Part shown: positions 36,411 through 44,950 of the stretch, piece after piece | Layout of the letters: each line of letters begins with the position of its first letter | Position numbering within the stretch: position 1 is the first letter of the stretch | DNA from: Pseudooceanicola batsensis HTCC2597 | GTDB lineage: Bacteria; Pseudomonadota; Alphaproteobacteria; Rhodobacterales; Rhodobacteraceae | Length of the DNA: 64,000 bases | Direction: 5' to 3' | NCBI RefSeq assembly: GCF_000152725.1 | Contig: NZ_AAMO01000009.1 | Coordinates: forward strand, 62,001-126,000 | Program-made: the position numbers and the translations under genes | The notes under the pieces: model-generated | The model's input: the letters and a program-made list of their open reading frames with translations, nothing else | The model's database searches: none | What the model was told of the DNA's origin: nothing

Positions 36411-36643
36411 TCAGCGAGAGAACAGCACCGGGACCTCGGCATGGCGCAAAAGGTCGCGGGTGGCCGCGCCGATCACCGGATCATGGGCACGCGAATGGCC
36501 AAAGGCGACTTCGGCCATTATGTCGGTGCCCCGCTCCATGGCCTCGCGGCTGAGAGCCGCGGCCACGCCCGGGCGTTTCCGACTGCGCTCGACCAGCGCA
36601 GAACGCGCGTCCGTCAGGCAGCGAGAATGGCCTTGATGGTCAC
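36411..36643 (-). pseudogene. Universal stress protein gene, internally deleted
   Basis: On the minus strand, a strong AAAGGAG and GTG start give VTIKAILAA, the usual UspA-type opening, but the tenth codon is a TGA at 36614-36616. Further on, another frame continues through to the stop at 36411, reading GTDIMAEVAFGHSRAHDP, then VIGAATRDLL and RHAEVPVLFSR, the classic UspA C terminus with the G-x9-G ATP-loop region altered. Together only about 75 of the usual 140-280 residues remain, so most of the gene has been deleted. Intact usp genes often sit between the cco cluster and the fnr/fixK gene in Rhodobacterales, and this one is at that place. Confidence 0.8.
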
Positions 36644-36677
36644 GGTCGATCTCCTTTCATAGTGCGGCGCGCCCTTC

Positions 36678-37349
36678 TCAGTCCCGCCCCTGCGCGGCCG
36701 AGACCAGCGCGTCCATGTCCTTGATCAGCACCGTCTGCGCCCGGTCGAAGGCGATCACCCCGGCCTTGCGGAGCCGGGTCAAGGTGCGGCTGACCGTCTC
36801 GATAGTCAGGCCGAGAAAATCGGCGATGTCGGCGCGGCTCATCGGCAGGGCGCAACGGGTGAGGCCCTCGCGGCTCTTGCCGATGCGCTCCGACAGGGTG
36901 ACGAGGAAGGAGGCCACCTTCTCCAGCGCCGACTTGCGGGCCAGCATCATCAGGTGGTCCTGCATCGCCGAAATTTCGCGCAGCGCGGCGTGCAGCAGTC
37001 GCTGGTGCGTGTCGTGATCCCCCTCCAGCGTATTGAGCGCATGGCGCCGATGGGTAATGACCGCGCCTGCCTGGATCGCCTCGCAATCGCTGTGATGCGC
37101 CGTGCCGTTTGGAAAGCCGATGATGTCGCCGGGCAGGCCGAAGGCAATCACCTGCCGCCGTCCGTCGTCGAGCACACGGGTGAGGCGGAAGACGCCCGCA
37201 GTGATCTCGTAGATATTGGTGGCGATGTCGCCCTCGCGAAACAGATGCGCGCCCGCCGAGACAGTCCGGCGTTGTGCCGGAACAGGGGCGGGCACCACGC
37301 CGGGTGCGGCTGTGGCGGGGGTGAACGCGCTGGAAAGTGTCACGTACAT
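36678..37349 (-). CDS. fixK: Crp/Fnr-family regulator, FixK-type (no iron-sulfur cysteines)
   Basis: The 223-residue protein has a cyclic-nucleotide-type beta-roll (HLFREGDIATNIYEITAGVFRL) and a C-terminal HTH with ETVSRTLTRLRKAGVI. Its Glu-Ser-Arg recognition residues are those that read TTGAT boxes. The N-terminal cysteine cluster of oxygen-sensing Fnr is absent; only two scattered cysteines occur (HHSDCEA and RCALP). It therefore should not bind a 4Fe-4S cluster and fits FixK, which is controlled by abundance. The start giving MYVTLSS follows AAAGGAC by 7 nt; the longer open frame is not used. It is divergent from the response regulator gene and would act on the boxes near hemN, ccoN and ccoG. 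Confidence 0.85.
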   Translation of the reverse strand: MYVTLSSAFTPATAAPGVVPAPVPAQRRTVSAGAHLFREGDIATNIYEITAGVFRLTRVLDDGRRQVIAFGLPGDIIGFPNGTAHHSDCEAIQAGAVITHRRHALNTLEGDHDTHQRLLHAALREISAMQDHLMMLARKSALEKVASFLVTLSERIGKSREGLTRCALPMSRADIADFLGLTIETVSRTLTRLRKAGVIAFDRAQTVLIKDMDALVSAAQGRD

Positions 37350-37512
37350 GCGGGCGTCCTTTTTATGTCGCAAGGCACTTTCCCAAGCCGAGGTCGCGGC
37401 TATACGCGTGACCGTGTAACGCTTTGTATCGGTTTGTCGCCGGGCGCAGCATTGGATAGGATGAGGGGCCCCGCCTGCCGGGCTCGACGGGGCCGCAACA
37501 AGGGGCTTGGAC

Positions 37513-38244
37513 GTGACTGCGAAGAGAATTCTTGTCGTTGACGACGATGCCAAGATCCGCACTCTGCTGCGGCGTTGCTTCGAGAGCGACGGCTACGAGG
37601 TGGTCGATGCCGAGGCGGCCGAGAGCGTGCGCGCGGCTTTCGCCGAGGGAGATTTCGATCTCGTCACGCTCGATCTCAACCTCGGCGCGGAGGATGGCCT
37701 CGACATCGCGCGTGAGTTGCGGCGCGACCACGACGTGCCAATCTTCATGGTCACCGGCAAGGATGACGTGATCGACCGGGTGGTGGGGCTGGAGCTCGGC
37801 GCCGACGATTACCTGACCAAGCCCTTTCACGTCCGCGAGGTGCTGGCGCGGGTGCGTTCGGTGCTGCGCCGCACAGCAAGACGGGAGGCGCCGCCGGCGG
37901 CATCCAGGGAAACAGCCGCCCCATGGCAGGGCCTCGATGGGCTGCGGATCAATCTCGACGGCATGCAGCTTCTGGACCGCGAGGGCCGCGACTGCGCGCT
38001 GACCACGGCGGACTTCAAACTGCTGGCGGCCTTTGTCGGCAACCCGCAGCGGCAGCTTTCCCGCGATCGGCTGATGGATCTGGTGAACGGCAGCGACTGG
38101 ACCCCGCTTGACCGCACGATAGACAATCAGGTCGCCCGCTTGCGCAAGAAGCTCGAGCGCGACCCGGCCCGCCCGCAGCTCATCAAGACGGTGCGCGGGC
38201 TGGGCTATATGCTGACCGAAAAGCCGGTTGATCTGGCCGGTTAG
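37513..38244 (+). CDS. fxkR: OmpR/PhoB-type response regulator, FxkR-like
   Basis: The 243-residue protein has a receiver domain (ILVVDDDAKIRTLLRRCFE, phosphoacceptor Asp in VTLDLNLG, Lys in TKPFH) and a winged-helix DNA-binding domain (DRTIDNQVARLRKKLERDP, IKTVRGLGYML). The GTG at 37513 is chosen since AAGGGG lies 7 nt upstream; a TTG at 37507 is too close to that site. It is flanked by a divergent fixK-type gene and a convergent FixL-like hybrid kinase. In Rhizobium etli the OmpR-type FxkR links hybrid FixL to fixK in the same way, replacing NarL-type FixJ. The functional assignment is by context. Confidence 0.75.
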   Translation: MTAKRILVVDDDAKIRTLLRRCFESDGYEVVDAEAAESVRAAFAEGDFDLVTLDLNLGAEDGLDIARELRRDHDVPIFMVTGKDDVIDRVVGLELGADDYLTKPFHVREVLARVRSVLRRTARREAPPAASRETAAPWQGLDGLRINLDGMQLLDREGRDCALTTADFKLLAAFVGNPQRQLSRDRLMDLVNGSDWTPLDRTIDNQVARLRKKLERDPARPQLIKTVRGLGYMLTEKPVDLAG

Positions 38245-39770
38245 TCGGAAAATAGGCTCCGGAACGCCTCGGCCAGATCGGCCTGCCGGTAGGGCTTGCG
38301 CAGCATCGGGAACTGCTCGGCCGTCGCCTTGCTGCCGAGAATATCCCCGGAAAACCCCGAGGTGATCAGTACCTTGACCCCCGGCATCTCTTGCGCCACC
38401 CGCAGGGCGAGGGCATGGCCCGACAACTCCCCCGGCATCATCAGATCGGTAAAGACCACATCGATGTCCCGGCGGGTCTGAAGGATCTCCCAAGCCGCAT
38501 CACCATTGGTTGCCGTGACGCACTCGAAGCCAAGCGCCTCGAGCCTTGTCTCCGACAAGCGCAGCACCCGCGGATCATCTTCCACAAGCAGCACCCGGCG
38601 CCCGGTGCCGATCCCGGCGTGGCCCTCTGCGCGGGCGTTTATATCGGCTTCCTGGGGGGCGGCATCGGGCAGTGCCGGGAAATAGAGACTGATCGTCGTC
38701 CCTTTGCCGACCTCGCTGTAGATCGAGATATGCCCGCCGGACTGTCGGATGAAGCCGTAGACCATCGACAGGCCCAGGCCAGTGCCTTGCCCCACCGGCT
38801 TGGTCGAGAAGAACGGCTCCATCGCGCGGGTGCGGGTCTCGTCCGTCATGCCCTCGCCGGTGTCGGCTATGGAAAGCCGGATGTAATTGCCCATGTCGAT
38901 GCCGATTTCCTGCGCCACATAGCTGTCGTCGAGCGCCATGTTCCGCGTCTCGAGGGTAAGCTTGCCGCCCGCGGGCATGGCATCTTGGGCGTTGAGCGCG
39001 ATGTTGAGCACCGCGGTCTGCAACTGGGTCGCGTCGATCGTGGTCTGCCACAGGTCCGGCGCGAAGGACCTCTCAATCGCGATATGCGCGCCGATGGTGC
39101 GCCGCAGCATCGCCACAGCCTTGGAGACTTCGGCATTGAGGTCAGTCACCTCGGCGTTGAGCGTGCTCTTGCGGGCAAAGACCAGAAGCCGCGAGGTCAG
39201 GTCGGCGCCCACTTCGGCGGCCTCGAGCGCGTCAGAGATCAGCGCGCCGCATTTGTCCGCAGCGTCGGACATTTCGAGCAGTTCAAGATTGCCAATGATG
39301 ACCGTCAGCAGGTTGTTGAAGTCGTGCGCGATGCCGCCGGTCATCTGGCCGATGGCATCCATCCGCTGCGATCGGGCCGTCGCCTCTTCAGCGGCCTTGC
39401 GGCGTGACAGGTCGTGCATGATCCCGACGAAGGCGACCTCGCCCTCGATATCAGCGCGGCCCACCGACAGGTGCAGCGGGAAGACGCTACCATCGGCGCG
39501 CAGCCCCTCGACGTCGCGGCCCACGCCGATGATACGTTTCTCCCCGGTATCGAGGTGATGCTGCAGGAAACCGTCGTGCCGTGCCGCCATGTCGGCGGGC
39601 ATCAGCATGCGCACGTTCCGTCCGACGAAAGTTTCGACCGGGTGGCCGAAAAGGCTCGCTGCCGCCTTGTTGACCCGCAGAATCTGCCCGTCGTGGTCGG
39701 CGATGACCATTGCATCGACAGCGGCATCCAAGAGCGCGAGCAGGACGGGGCTTGTGTCATTGATCTTCAT
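38241..39770 (-). CDS. fixL: Hybrid FixL-like histidine kinase with heme-PAS signature
   Basis: The 509-residue soluble protein has a PAS domain (residues 8-125), a HisKA domain with GGIAHDFNNLL (His149), a HATPase domain (DTGEGM, GTGLGLSMVYGFI) and a C-terminal receiver with Asp in VVFTDLMMPG. The PAS domain contains RHDGF, with His65 matching the FixL heme ligand, and IIGVGRDVEG, with Arg85 matching the oxygen-responsive Arg 20 residues later in Bradyrhizobium FixL. It has no membrane segment, like hybrid FixL of Rhizobium etli. It converges with the FxkR-like gene (4-nt overlap of ends) and is expected to sense oxygen and drive fixK expression. Heme binding is inferred from motif spacing. 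Confidence 0.8.
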   Translation of the reverse strand: MKINDTSPVLLALLDAAVDAMVIADHDGQILRVNKAAASLFGHPVETFVGRNVRMLMPADMAARHDGFLQHHLDTGEKRIIGVGRDVEGLRADGSVFPLHLSVGRADIEGEVAFVGIMHDLSRRKAAEEATARSQRMDAIGQMTGGIAHDFNNLLTVIIGNLELLEMSDAADKCGALISDALEAAEVGADLTSRLLVFARKSTLNAEVTDLNAEVSKAVAMLRRTIGAHIAIERSFAPDLWQTTIDATQLQTAVLNIALNAQDAMPAGGKLTLETRNMALDDSYVAQEIGIDMGNYIRLSIADTGEGMTDETRTRAMEPFFSTKPVGQGTGLGLSMVYGFIRQSGGHISIYSEVGKGTTISLYFPALPDAAPQEADINARAEGHAGIGTGRRVLLVEDDPRVLRLSETRLEALGFECVTATNGDAAWEILQTRRDIDVVFTDLMMPGELSGHALALRVAQEMPGVKVLITSGFSGDILGSKATAEQFPMLRKPYRQADLAEAFRSLFSD

Positions 39771-39859
39771 GCGGATTTCCGTCGGTCAGGGTCGTCGGGG
39801 CACCAAACGCGCTGGCGCGAAGTCTTGCAAGCCGTCTGCCGTGGACTGGATGCCGGACA

Positions 39860-40182
39860 TCAGCGTTGGACCGCTTCCAAGTAACAAGGAAGGTTCTCGA
39901 AGTCTGTCTCCAGAACCTCTCCATCCGCATCGCTTTGAGGATGCACATTGCGCAGCCCCTGCGAGGAGAAAACCGGCCTCGGGGAGGCGGGATCGGCCTT
40001 TTCCGGGTGGCCCATGACAAACCGGCTGACGAACTCGCGCGGGGAATACCCGTCGTTGCGCTGTCTTTGCGCGAACTTTGGCAGTTGTCGATTGCGGGGC
40101 AGTGGAGAGGCAGAAAAGGGTCTGGTCCGCCCTTCTCCGTTAAGGTTTTCAACTTCTGAGGCCGAATAGGTTTTAGTGACAT
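39860..40182 (-). pseudogene. Possible remnant of a small unknown gene
   Basis: A minus-strand frame stopping at 39860 has protein-like composition over about 75 residues (FAQRQRNDGYSPREFVSRF to FENLPCYLEAVQR). No ATG, GTG or TTG opens it. A start with GAGAGG exists at 40182 (MSLKPIRPQKLK) in a different frame, so one frameshift would join them into a product of about 107 residues. I do not recognise the family. Confidence 0.3.
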
Positions 40183-40216
40183 TGCCTCTCGAGAATGCGT
40201 GATCTTTTCGGACGCG

Positions 40217-40440
40217 TATTGATCTGGATCAAGCGCCGTCCGGCTCGTGATTGCCTTCTCCACACGGGGCAGTCGGCGCGGCATGCTGTCGACGAAGGCG
40301 CTGTAATCGTCGCGGTCCCGCGCCACGACGATCAGCAGGAAGATTTTGCGCCGATGACGTTGTGACAGGCAAGAACGAACGCGACAAACCCGCTGCCCCC
40401 CGGTCTCCAGCCCAGTTTCCACACAGGCTCGGCCGATCAC
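40217..40440 (-). pseudogene. Lrp/AsnC-family regulator remnant
   Basis: On the minus strand one frame reads FVAFVLACHNVIGAK and then hits a stop. The next frame continues KIFLLIVVARDRDDYSAF and VDSMPRRLPRVEKAITS, matching the end of the Lrp/AsnC ligand-binding (RAM) domain. The HTH half and the middle of the RAM domain are absent, and a single-base frame change breaks what remains. It is a dead fragment. Confidence 0.65.
40219..40232. promoter_or_regulatory. Perfect FNR/FixK box without an obvious target
   Basis: TTGATCTGGATCAA matches TTGAT-N4-ATCAA at every defined base. It overlaps the end of the Lrp remnant, 256 nt before the antiporter gene and 37 nt before the small unknown remnant on the other strand. 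It may be a leftover promoter or a chance match inside a former coding sequence (codons for LDPDQ). Confidence 0.5.
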
Positions 40441-40487
40441 GCCGATAACGCGGATGCGTCCGCGTGAACTTCTGGTATTCCCGGTGC

Positions 40488-42983
40488 ATGGACATCATCC
40501 TCGTCACCACAGTCATTGCATCGCTCTTTCTGGTCATCGGCGCCGCCGAACCCTTCGCTGCGCGCCTGCGACTGCCCTACAGCGTGATCCTTGCGATCCT
40601 TGGTATACTGATCGGGATCGGCGCGACCTTCTTTCTGCGAACAGAACTGACTGACGCGCTGAACCCGGTCGCCGAGGCGATCCTCGAGCTGCCGATCCGC
40701 TCCAACGTATTCCTCTACGTCTTCCTGCCGACGCTCCTGTTTCAGGCGACATTGGGCATGAACCTGCGGCGAATGCTGGACGATTGGGTCCCTATCCTGG
40801 TTCTCGCAATCCTTGCCGTCTTCGTGGCCACGATTTCCGTAGGATACGCCCTTTCCTGGGCGAGCGCGATTCCCCTGGCGGCGTGCCTCTTGGTGGGCTC
40901 CATCGTGTCAACCACCGACCCCTCGGCGGTGGTTTCGATCTTCCGCTCCATCTCGGCACCGCGGCGCCTGGCGCGTATCATCGAGGGCGAGAGCCTTCTG
41001 AACGATGCGGCGGCCATCGCCCTCTTCGGCCTTTTCATGGGCTTCGTGATGCTGGGCCTCCCGGACCCGAATTTGGCCGATGCCCTGGCGCGGTTTCCGA
41101 TCCTCATCGCTGGCGGTGCGGTGACCGGCTGGCTGGCCGCGCGGATCGCCGTCTGGGTGATGGCACTGTTCAGCCGTCACGAACTGGCACAGGTCTCGAT
41201 TTCTGTGGCATTGCCCTACCTGGCCTACATCGTGGCGGAGCAGAGCGTCGGCGCGTCGGGCGTGATCGCGGTCGTGGCTGCCGGCTTGACCCTCAACCTG
41301 ACGGCTCCCGGGCGCCTCCCGCCACAATCATGGGCGAACCTCCGCGAGCTATGGGGCGTGCTGGCCCATTGGGCCGGCGCCCTCATCTTCATTCTCGCCG
41401 CGCTGTTGATCCCAAGGCTGCTCGAAGAGGTCCGGCTGGCGGACTTTGTCCTGGTCGGCGTCGTGATCCTTGCAGCCGTTGTCGCGCGCATTGCCATCCT
41501 GTTCGGCCTCATGCCGTTGCTGACGGCGTTGAAGCTTTCTCCGACCGTCGAGCGACCCTACAGGGTGGCGATCCTATGGGGTGGCCTCAGGGGGGCGGTG
41601 ACGCTCGCCTTGGCTCTGGCGGTCACCGAAAGCGTCCGTGTGCCGGCCGATATCCAGCGCCTCGTCGGCATCCTCGCCACGGGGTTCACACTCTTCACTC
41701 TCGTGGTTCAAGGCACCACGCTTCGCTGGGTCATCGGCCGACTCGGCCTCGACCAATTGTCTCCGATAGACGAGGCACTCTCCCGGCAGGTCGTTGCAGT
41801 CGCCTTGCAGACCGTCCGTGAAGATGTCGCGCGGACCACCGAGAACTACGAACTCAACCACGAGACCGTGCGGTCGGAGGCCAAGCGGTTCGGCAAACGT
41901 CTGGACGCGGCGGTCAAGGAGGCCGAAGCGAGCGCCGATATCCTTGAGCGCGATCGCATCGCGCTGGGACTGATCGCCTTGGCCGGCCACGAACGCGATA
42001 CGATCCTCGCGCGGGTGCGCGAACGGACCATCTCGGCCCGGATGGCGGAACTGGTCCTCTCCAACGCCGACCGGCTGATCGAAGGAGCGCGCACGCAGGG
42101 CCGTAGCGGATATCAGCGCGCGGCCCGGCGAAGCGTCTCCTACGGACCGGCGTTTCGCGGCGCGGTCTTGCTGCATGGGCGCCTGGGTTTTTCAGCCCCG
42201 CTCGCCCGCATGACGGCCGACCGGTTCGAACTGCTGTTGTCGCAACGCCTGATCCTGCGCGATCTGGGGGCCTTCATCGACGGCCGCATCCGGCGTATTC
42301 ACGGCAGACGGGTTGCAGAATTGCTGCACGAACTGCTGGCCCGGCGGATCGTGGCAATCGAGACCGCGCTGGACGGTCTAAGGCTGCAATATCCCGGTTA
42401 TGCCGAGGAACTTGAACGGCGCTTCATCCGCCGCACCGCGCTCCGGATGGAGGAGCGAGAGTATGTGGCCATGCGTGAAGACGGCCTGATCGGCAGCGAG
42501 GTCCACACGGCGCTCATGCAGGATCTGGCGACGCGCCGGGTGACGGCCGAGGAACGTCCCCGTCTGGACATCGCGGTCCAGCGGGTGGCGTTCGTCCGAC
42601 AGTTCCCGCTCTTCGCCGATCTCGAGGATGGTGACATGAAGAGCCTGGGGCGGGCGCTCGCGACACGCTACGCCGATGCTGGGGAGGTGCTTCTTCGCAA
42701 GGCGACCCCTGCCAGAAGTGTCTTTTTCATCGCGTCGGGCGCGGTCGAACTGGAAAGCGCGGGCCAGAAATGGCGCTTGGGTCGCGGGGAGATGTTCGGC
42801 CAGATGGCCATCCTGACGAACAAGGCACGCCGGGCCGATGTCCGCGCCATCGCACCGACGACGCTGCTCGTTCTGGAGGAGGATCGGTTCAGACGTTTGC
42901 TCAAGCGGAGCGAAACCCTTCGCGCGGCCGTTCGTGCCAGTGCCGACAAGCGCGGTATCGATCGGGGAGATCTGCTGCCGTGA
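40488..42983 (+). CDS. CPA1 sodium/proton antiporter with C-terminal cyclic-nucleotide-binding domain
   Basis: The 831-residue protein has about twelve N-terminal membrane segments of the Na_H_Exchanger family (STTDPSAVVSIFRS, GESLLNDAAAIALFG with the ion-binding ND pair, and WGGLRGAVTLALAL). A long cytoplasmic region of roughly 260 residues follows, then a cNMP-binding beta-roll (YADAGEVLLRKATPARSVFFIASGAVEL at about 715-742, and LGRGEMFGQMAIL). It exchanges Na+ or K+ for protons at the inner membrane. The ATG at 40488 is chosen because homologues begin in the first helix. The roll lacks the PRTA-type cAMP-binding sequence (it reads NKARRADVRA), so nucleotide binding is doubtful. Confidence 0.9.
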   Translation: MDIILVTTVIASLFLVIGAAEPFAARLRLPYSVILAILGILIGIGATFFLRTELTDALNPVAEAILELPIRSNVFLYVFLPTLLFQATLGMNLRRMLDDWVPILVLAILAVFVATISVGYALSWASAIPLAACLLVGSIVSTTDPSAVVSIFRSISAPRRLARIIEGESLLNDAAAIALFGLFMGFVMLGLPDPNLADALARFPILIAGGAVTGWLAARIAVWVMALFSRHELAQVSISVALPYLAYIVAEQSVGASGVIAVVAAGLTLNLTAPGRLPPQSWANLRELWGVLAHWAGALIFILAALLIPRLLEEVRLADFVLVGVVILAAVVARIAILFGLMPLLTALKLSPTVERPYRVAILWGGLRGAVTLALALAVTESVRVPADIQRLVGILATGFTLFTLVVQGTTLRWVIGRLGLDQLSPIDEALSRQVVAVALQTVREDVARTTENYELNHETVRSEAKRFGKRLDAAVKEAEASADILERDRIALGLIALAGHERDTILARVRERTISARMAELVLSNADRLIEGARTQGRSGYQRAARRSVSYGPAFRGAVLLHGRLGFSAPLARMTADRFELLLSQRLILRDLGAFIDGRIRRIHGRRVAELLHELLARRIVAIETALDGLRLQYPGYAEELERRFIRRTALRMEEREYVAMREDGLIGSEVHTALMQDLATRRVTAEERPRLDIAVQRVAFVRQFPLFADLEDGDMKSLGRALATRYADAGEVLLRKATPARSVFFIASGAVELESAGQKWRLGRGEMFGQMAILTNKARRADVRAIAPTTLLVLEEDRFRRLLKRSETLRAAVRASADKRGIDRGDLLP

Positions 42984-43203
42984 CTCCGTCCGGTCGGGAG
43001 CGTCCAATTGCCGGGAAGCGCTTTGATGACAGGTCTGCGCCGAGAGCCGACCAGGCAGGTCTGAGCGAAAGCAGAAGTTCGGCGCGACTCCGGAGGAACC
43101 CTGTGCTGACTGTGGAAGCGAAGATTCCGCCGGGACCACACCGCCAGACACGGGGTGCCCGCCCTTCGTGCTGGCCTGTCAATTCAACCGGACGACTTTG
43201 TGC

Positions 43204-44094
43204 TCACCGGAGTTGACCTGCCGCTTCCTCGATCACGTCCCGCGCGTAGCGCACCCGCGCCGACAAGTGTCGACCGCGGCGCTTGACGAGCCATAATTCG
43301 TGCCAACGGCGCTTCGGAAGCTGAACGACGGAGAGGCTTGCCTTGTCGCGGAAAGCTTCGACGCCGCTTCGAGGTAGGAGTGTGTAGCCCACCCCGTTGG
43401 CCACGGAGGCAGGGATTTGACCGATCTGGTTGACCGAACCACGCACGCTCAGCCGGTCGGCGCCGGGGTAGTCTTCCGGGAAATTCAGCCGCAGCAAGTC
43501 GTCGGCATAGCCGTATCCGTCGGGATGCGCGATGAGGCCACGAGCCTCGAGATCGGAGAATGACACTGGCGTATCGCCTGCGTCAGCCGGCAGGACCAGG
43601 CAAAGTTCCTCGCGTCCGATGTGTGTGGCCTCCAGCCGCGCGTGGTCGGGGTCTGTCCCCAGCACGCCGAGGTCGAAGCGCCCTTCCAGCAGCCCTGCCA
43701 GGATCTCTGCCTGTGGCGCCGCCTCGAGATGAACACTCAAGTCGGGCGCGGCATGCATCCACGGAATCAAGTTCGGATAGAGCAGCATCGCGAAGCTGCC
43801 CGAGCATGCGATGTGAACCGGTCCCGCGTCCCGGTCGTCTGCCTCGATGGCGTCGCGCAGGCGCTTCTCCTCGGCGCGGCGCGACAGCCCGAGCTCAAAG
43901 ACGGCTTCACCCGCCGGGGTGAGCGTGAAGCTCTTGCCCTGCCGACTGATCAGCCCCTGTCCGACCTGCTGCTCGAGTTTCCTGAGATGCTGGCTCACGC
44001 CCGGCTGGGTCATGTTCAGACGCTCTGCGGCCCGGGTGAAGTGCCCGGTTTCGCAAAGCGTGGTGAAGGTCTCGAGCCAAGCGGCGTTAAGCAT
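43204..44094 (-). CDS. LysR-family transcriptional regulator
   Basis: The 296-residue protein has an N-terminal HTH (LETFTTLCETGHFTRAAERLNMTQPGVSQH, residues 7-36) and a two-lobed ligand-binding domain. The start giving MLNAAWLETF is chosen because LysR proteins begin just before the first helix; the frame extends 23 codons upstream without similarity. It is divergent from the VOC gene, with 103 nt between starts. LysR proteins commonly control the divergent neighbour, so the VOC gene is the probable target. Confidence 0.9.
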   Translation of the reverse strand: MLNAAWLETFTTLCETGHFTRAAERLNMTQPGVSQHLRKLEQQVGQGLISRQGKSFTLTPAGEAVFELGLSRRAEEKRLRDAIEADDRDAGPVHIACSGSFAMLLYPNLIPWMHAAPDLSVHLEAAPQAEILAGLLEGRFDLGVLGTDPDHARLEATHIGREELCLVLPADAGDTPVSFSDLEARGLIAHPDGYGYADDLLRLNFPEDYPGADRLSVRGSVNQIGQIPASVANGVGYTLLPRSGVEAFRDKASLSVVQLPKRRWHELWLVKRRGRHLSARVRYARDVIEEAAGQLR

Positions 44095-44121
44095 CAGGTG
44101 ATAACACTTCGTTCTGGTTTC

Positions 44122-44135
44122 TATCCCGATTGATA
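44122..44135. promoter_or_regulatory. LysR-type T-N11-A candidate site
   Basis: TATC-CCGATT-GATA is a short inverted repeat with the T-N11-A spacing used by LysR regulators. It is in the 103-nt gap between the divergent lysR and VOC genes. Confidence 0.45.
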
Positions 44136-44197
44136 ATTTCACAAGAAGGGAACGGCAGTCCATATCGGCGTCAACTCAACGCGAATGGAGATACGAG

Positions 44198-44695
44198 ATG
44201 ACCCAGACACCACGCACCTTTTCCCACATCGGCGTGTCCGTTCCGGACCTCGACGCTGCCGTGAAATTTTATTCCGACGTGCTCGGCTTCTACGTCGTGA
44301 TGGAACCCTCCGAGGCCGTGGAGGACGACAGCGCCATCGGCGTCATGTGCACGGATGTATTCGGCCCCGGATGGGGCTCGCTCCGGATCGCGCACCTGTC
44401 GACCGCCGACGGCATCGGAATCGAGCTCTTTGAGTTTCCCGGCAATTACGCGCCCGAGGACAAGCTGGAGCACAAGCGCCATGGCACTTTCCACTTCGCG
44501 GTGCAGGACCCGGATGTCGAAGGTCTGGCCCGACGCATCGTGGAAGCCGGGGGGCGGCAGCGGATGCCGGTGCGCGAATACTTCCCAGGGACCAAGCCCT
44601 ACCGGATGGTCTATGTCGAAGACCCGTTCGGCATCGTCTTTGAACTATATAGCCACAGCTACGAGCTCACGTATTCCGCTGGCGCCTACGAATAG
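44198..44695 (+). CDS. VOC-family (glyoxalase/bleomycin-resistance-like) protein
   Basis: The 165-residue protein has two beta-alpha-beta-beta-beta modules: TFSHIGVSVPDLDAAVKFYS with LGFYVVMEPSEA first, then HGTFHFAVQDPDVEGLARRI with VYVEDPFGIVFELYSHS. His residues at HIG and HFA and the Glu in FELYS are probable metal ligands. Members include lactoylglutathione lyase and extradiol-type dioxygenases; the substrate is unknown. It is probably regulated by the divergent LysR protein. Confidence 0.85.
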   Translation: MTQTPRTFSHIGVSVPDLDAAVKFYSDVLGFYVVMEPSEAVEDDSAIGVMCTDVFGPGWGSLRIAHLSTADGIGIELFEFPGNYAPEDKLEHKRHGTFHFAVQDPDVEGLARRIVEAGGRQRMPVREYFPGTKPYRMVYVEDPFGIVFELYSHSYELTYSAGAYE

Positions 44696-44950
44696 CTGAT
44701 CGGCGCCGGCTCCGTATCACACGGGGCCGGGACATGACCCCGGGCGGAAACTGCGCATGGAAAATCTCCGCAGGCGGCTCATTGCCAGTCACTCCGCGGA
44801 AGGCATTTCTCCGCACTTCATCGGTGAGACCGGTTATCGCGGCAAAAGCGGCTTCCTCCGGACAGCCGACCCCCGATGGCGCCCGCTGCAAGCTGTCCCC
44901 GCCGATCAGGCTCGGTGGGGACTCGAATTCTGAGAGTTTCAGGAAACGTG

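Larger units (their letters stand above)
39771..40487. other. 717-nt intergenic stretch with gene remnants
   Basis: No intact gene is visible. It contains a decayed Lrp/AsnC gene (40217-40440), a perfect FNR box (40219-40232) and a protein-like minus-strand frame ending at 39860. That frame reads SPREFVSRFVMGHPEKADP, then SDADGEVLETDFENLPCYLE, without a usable start codon. These look like remains of one or two lost genes. Confidence 0.5.

Noticed and set aside
36678..37349. Oxygen-sensing Fnr (4Fe-4S)
   Set aside because: The N-terminal cysteine cluster is missing, so the FixK-type assignment is better.
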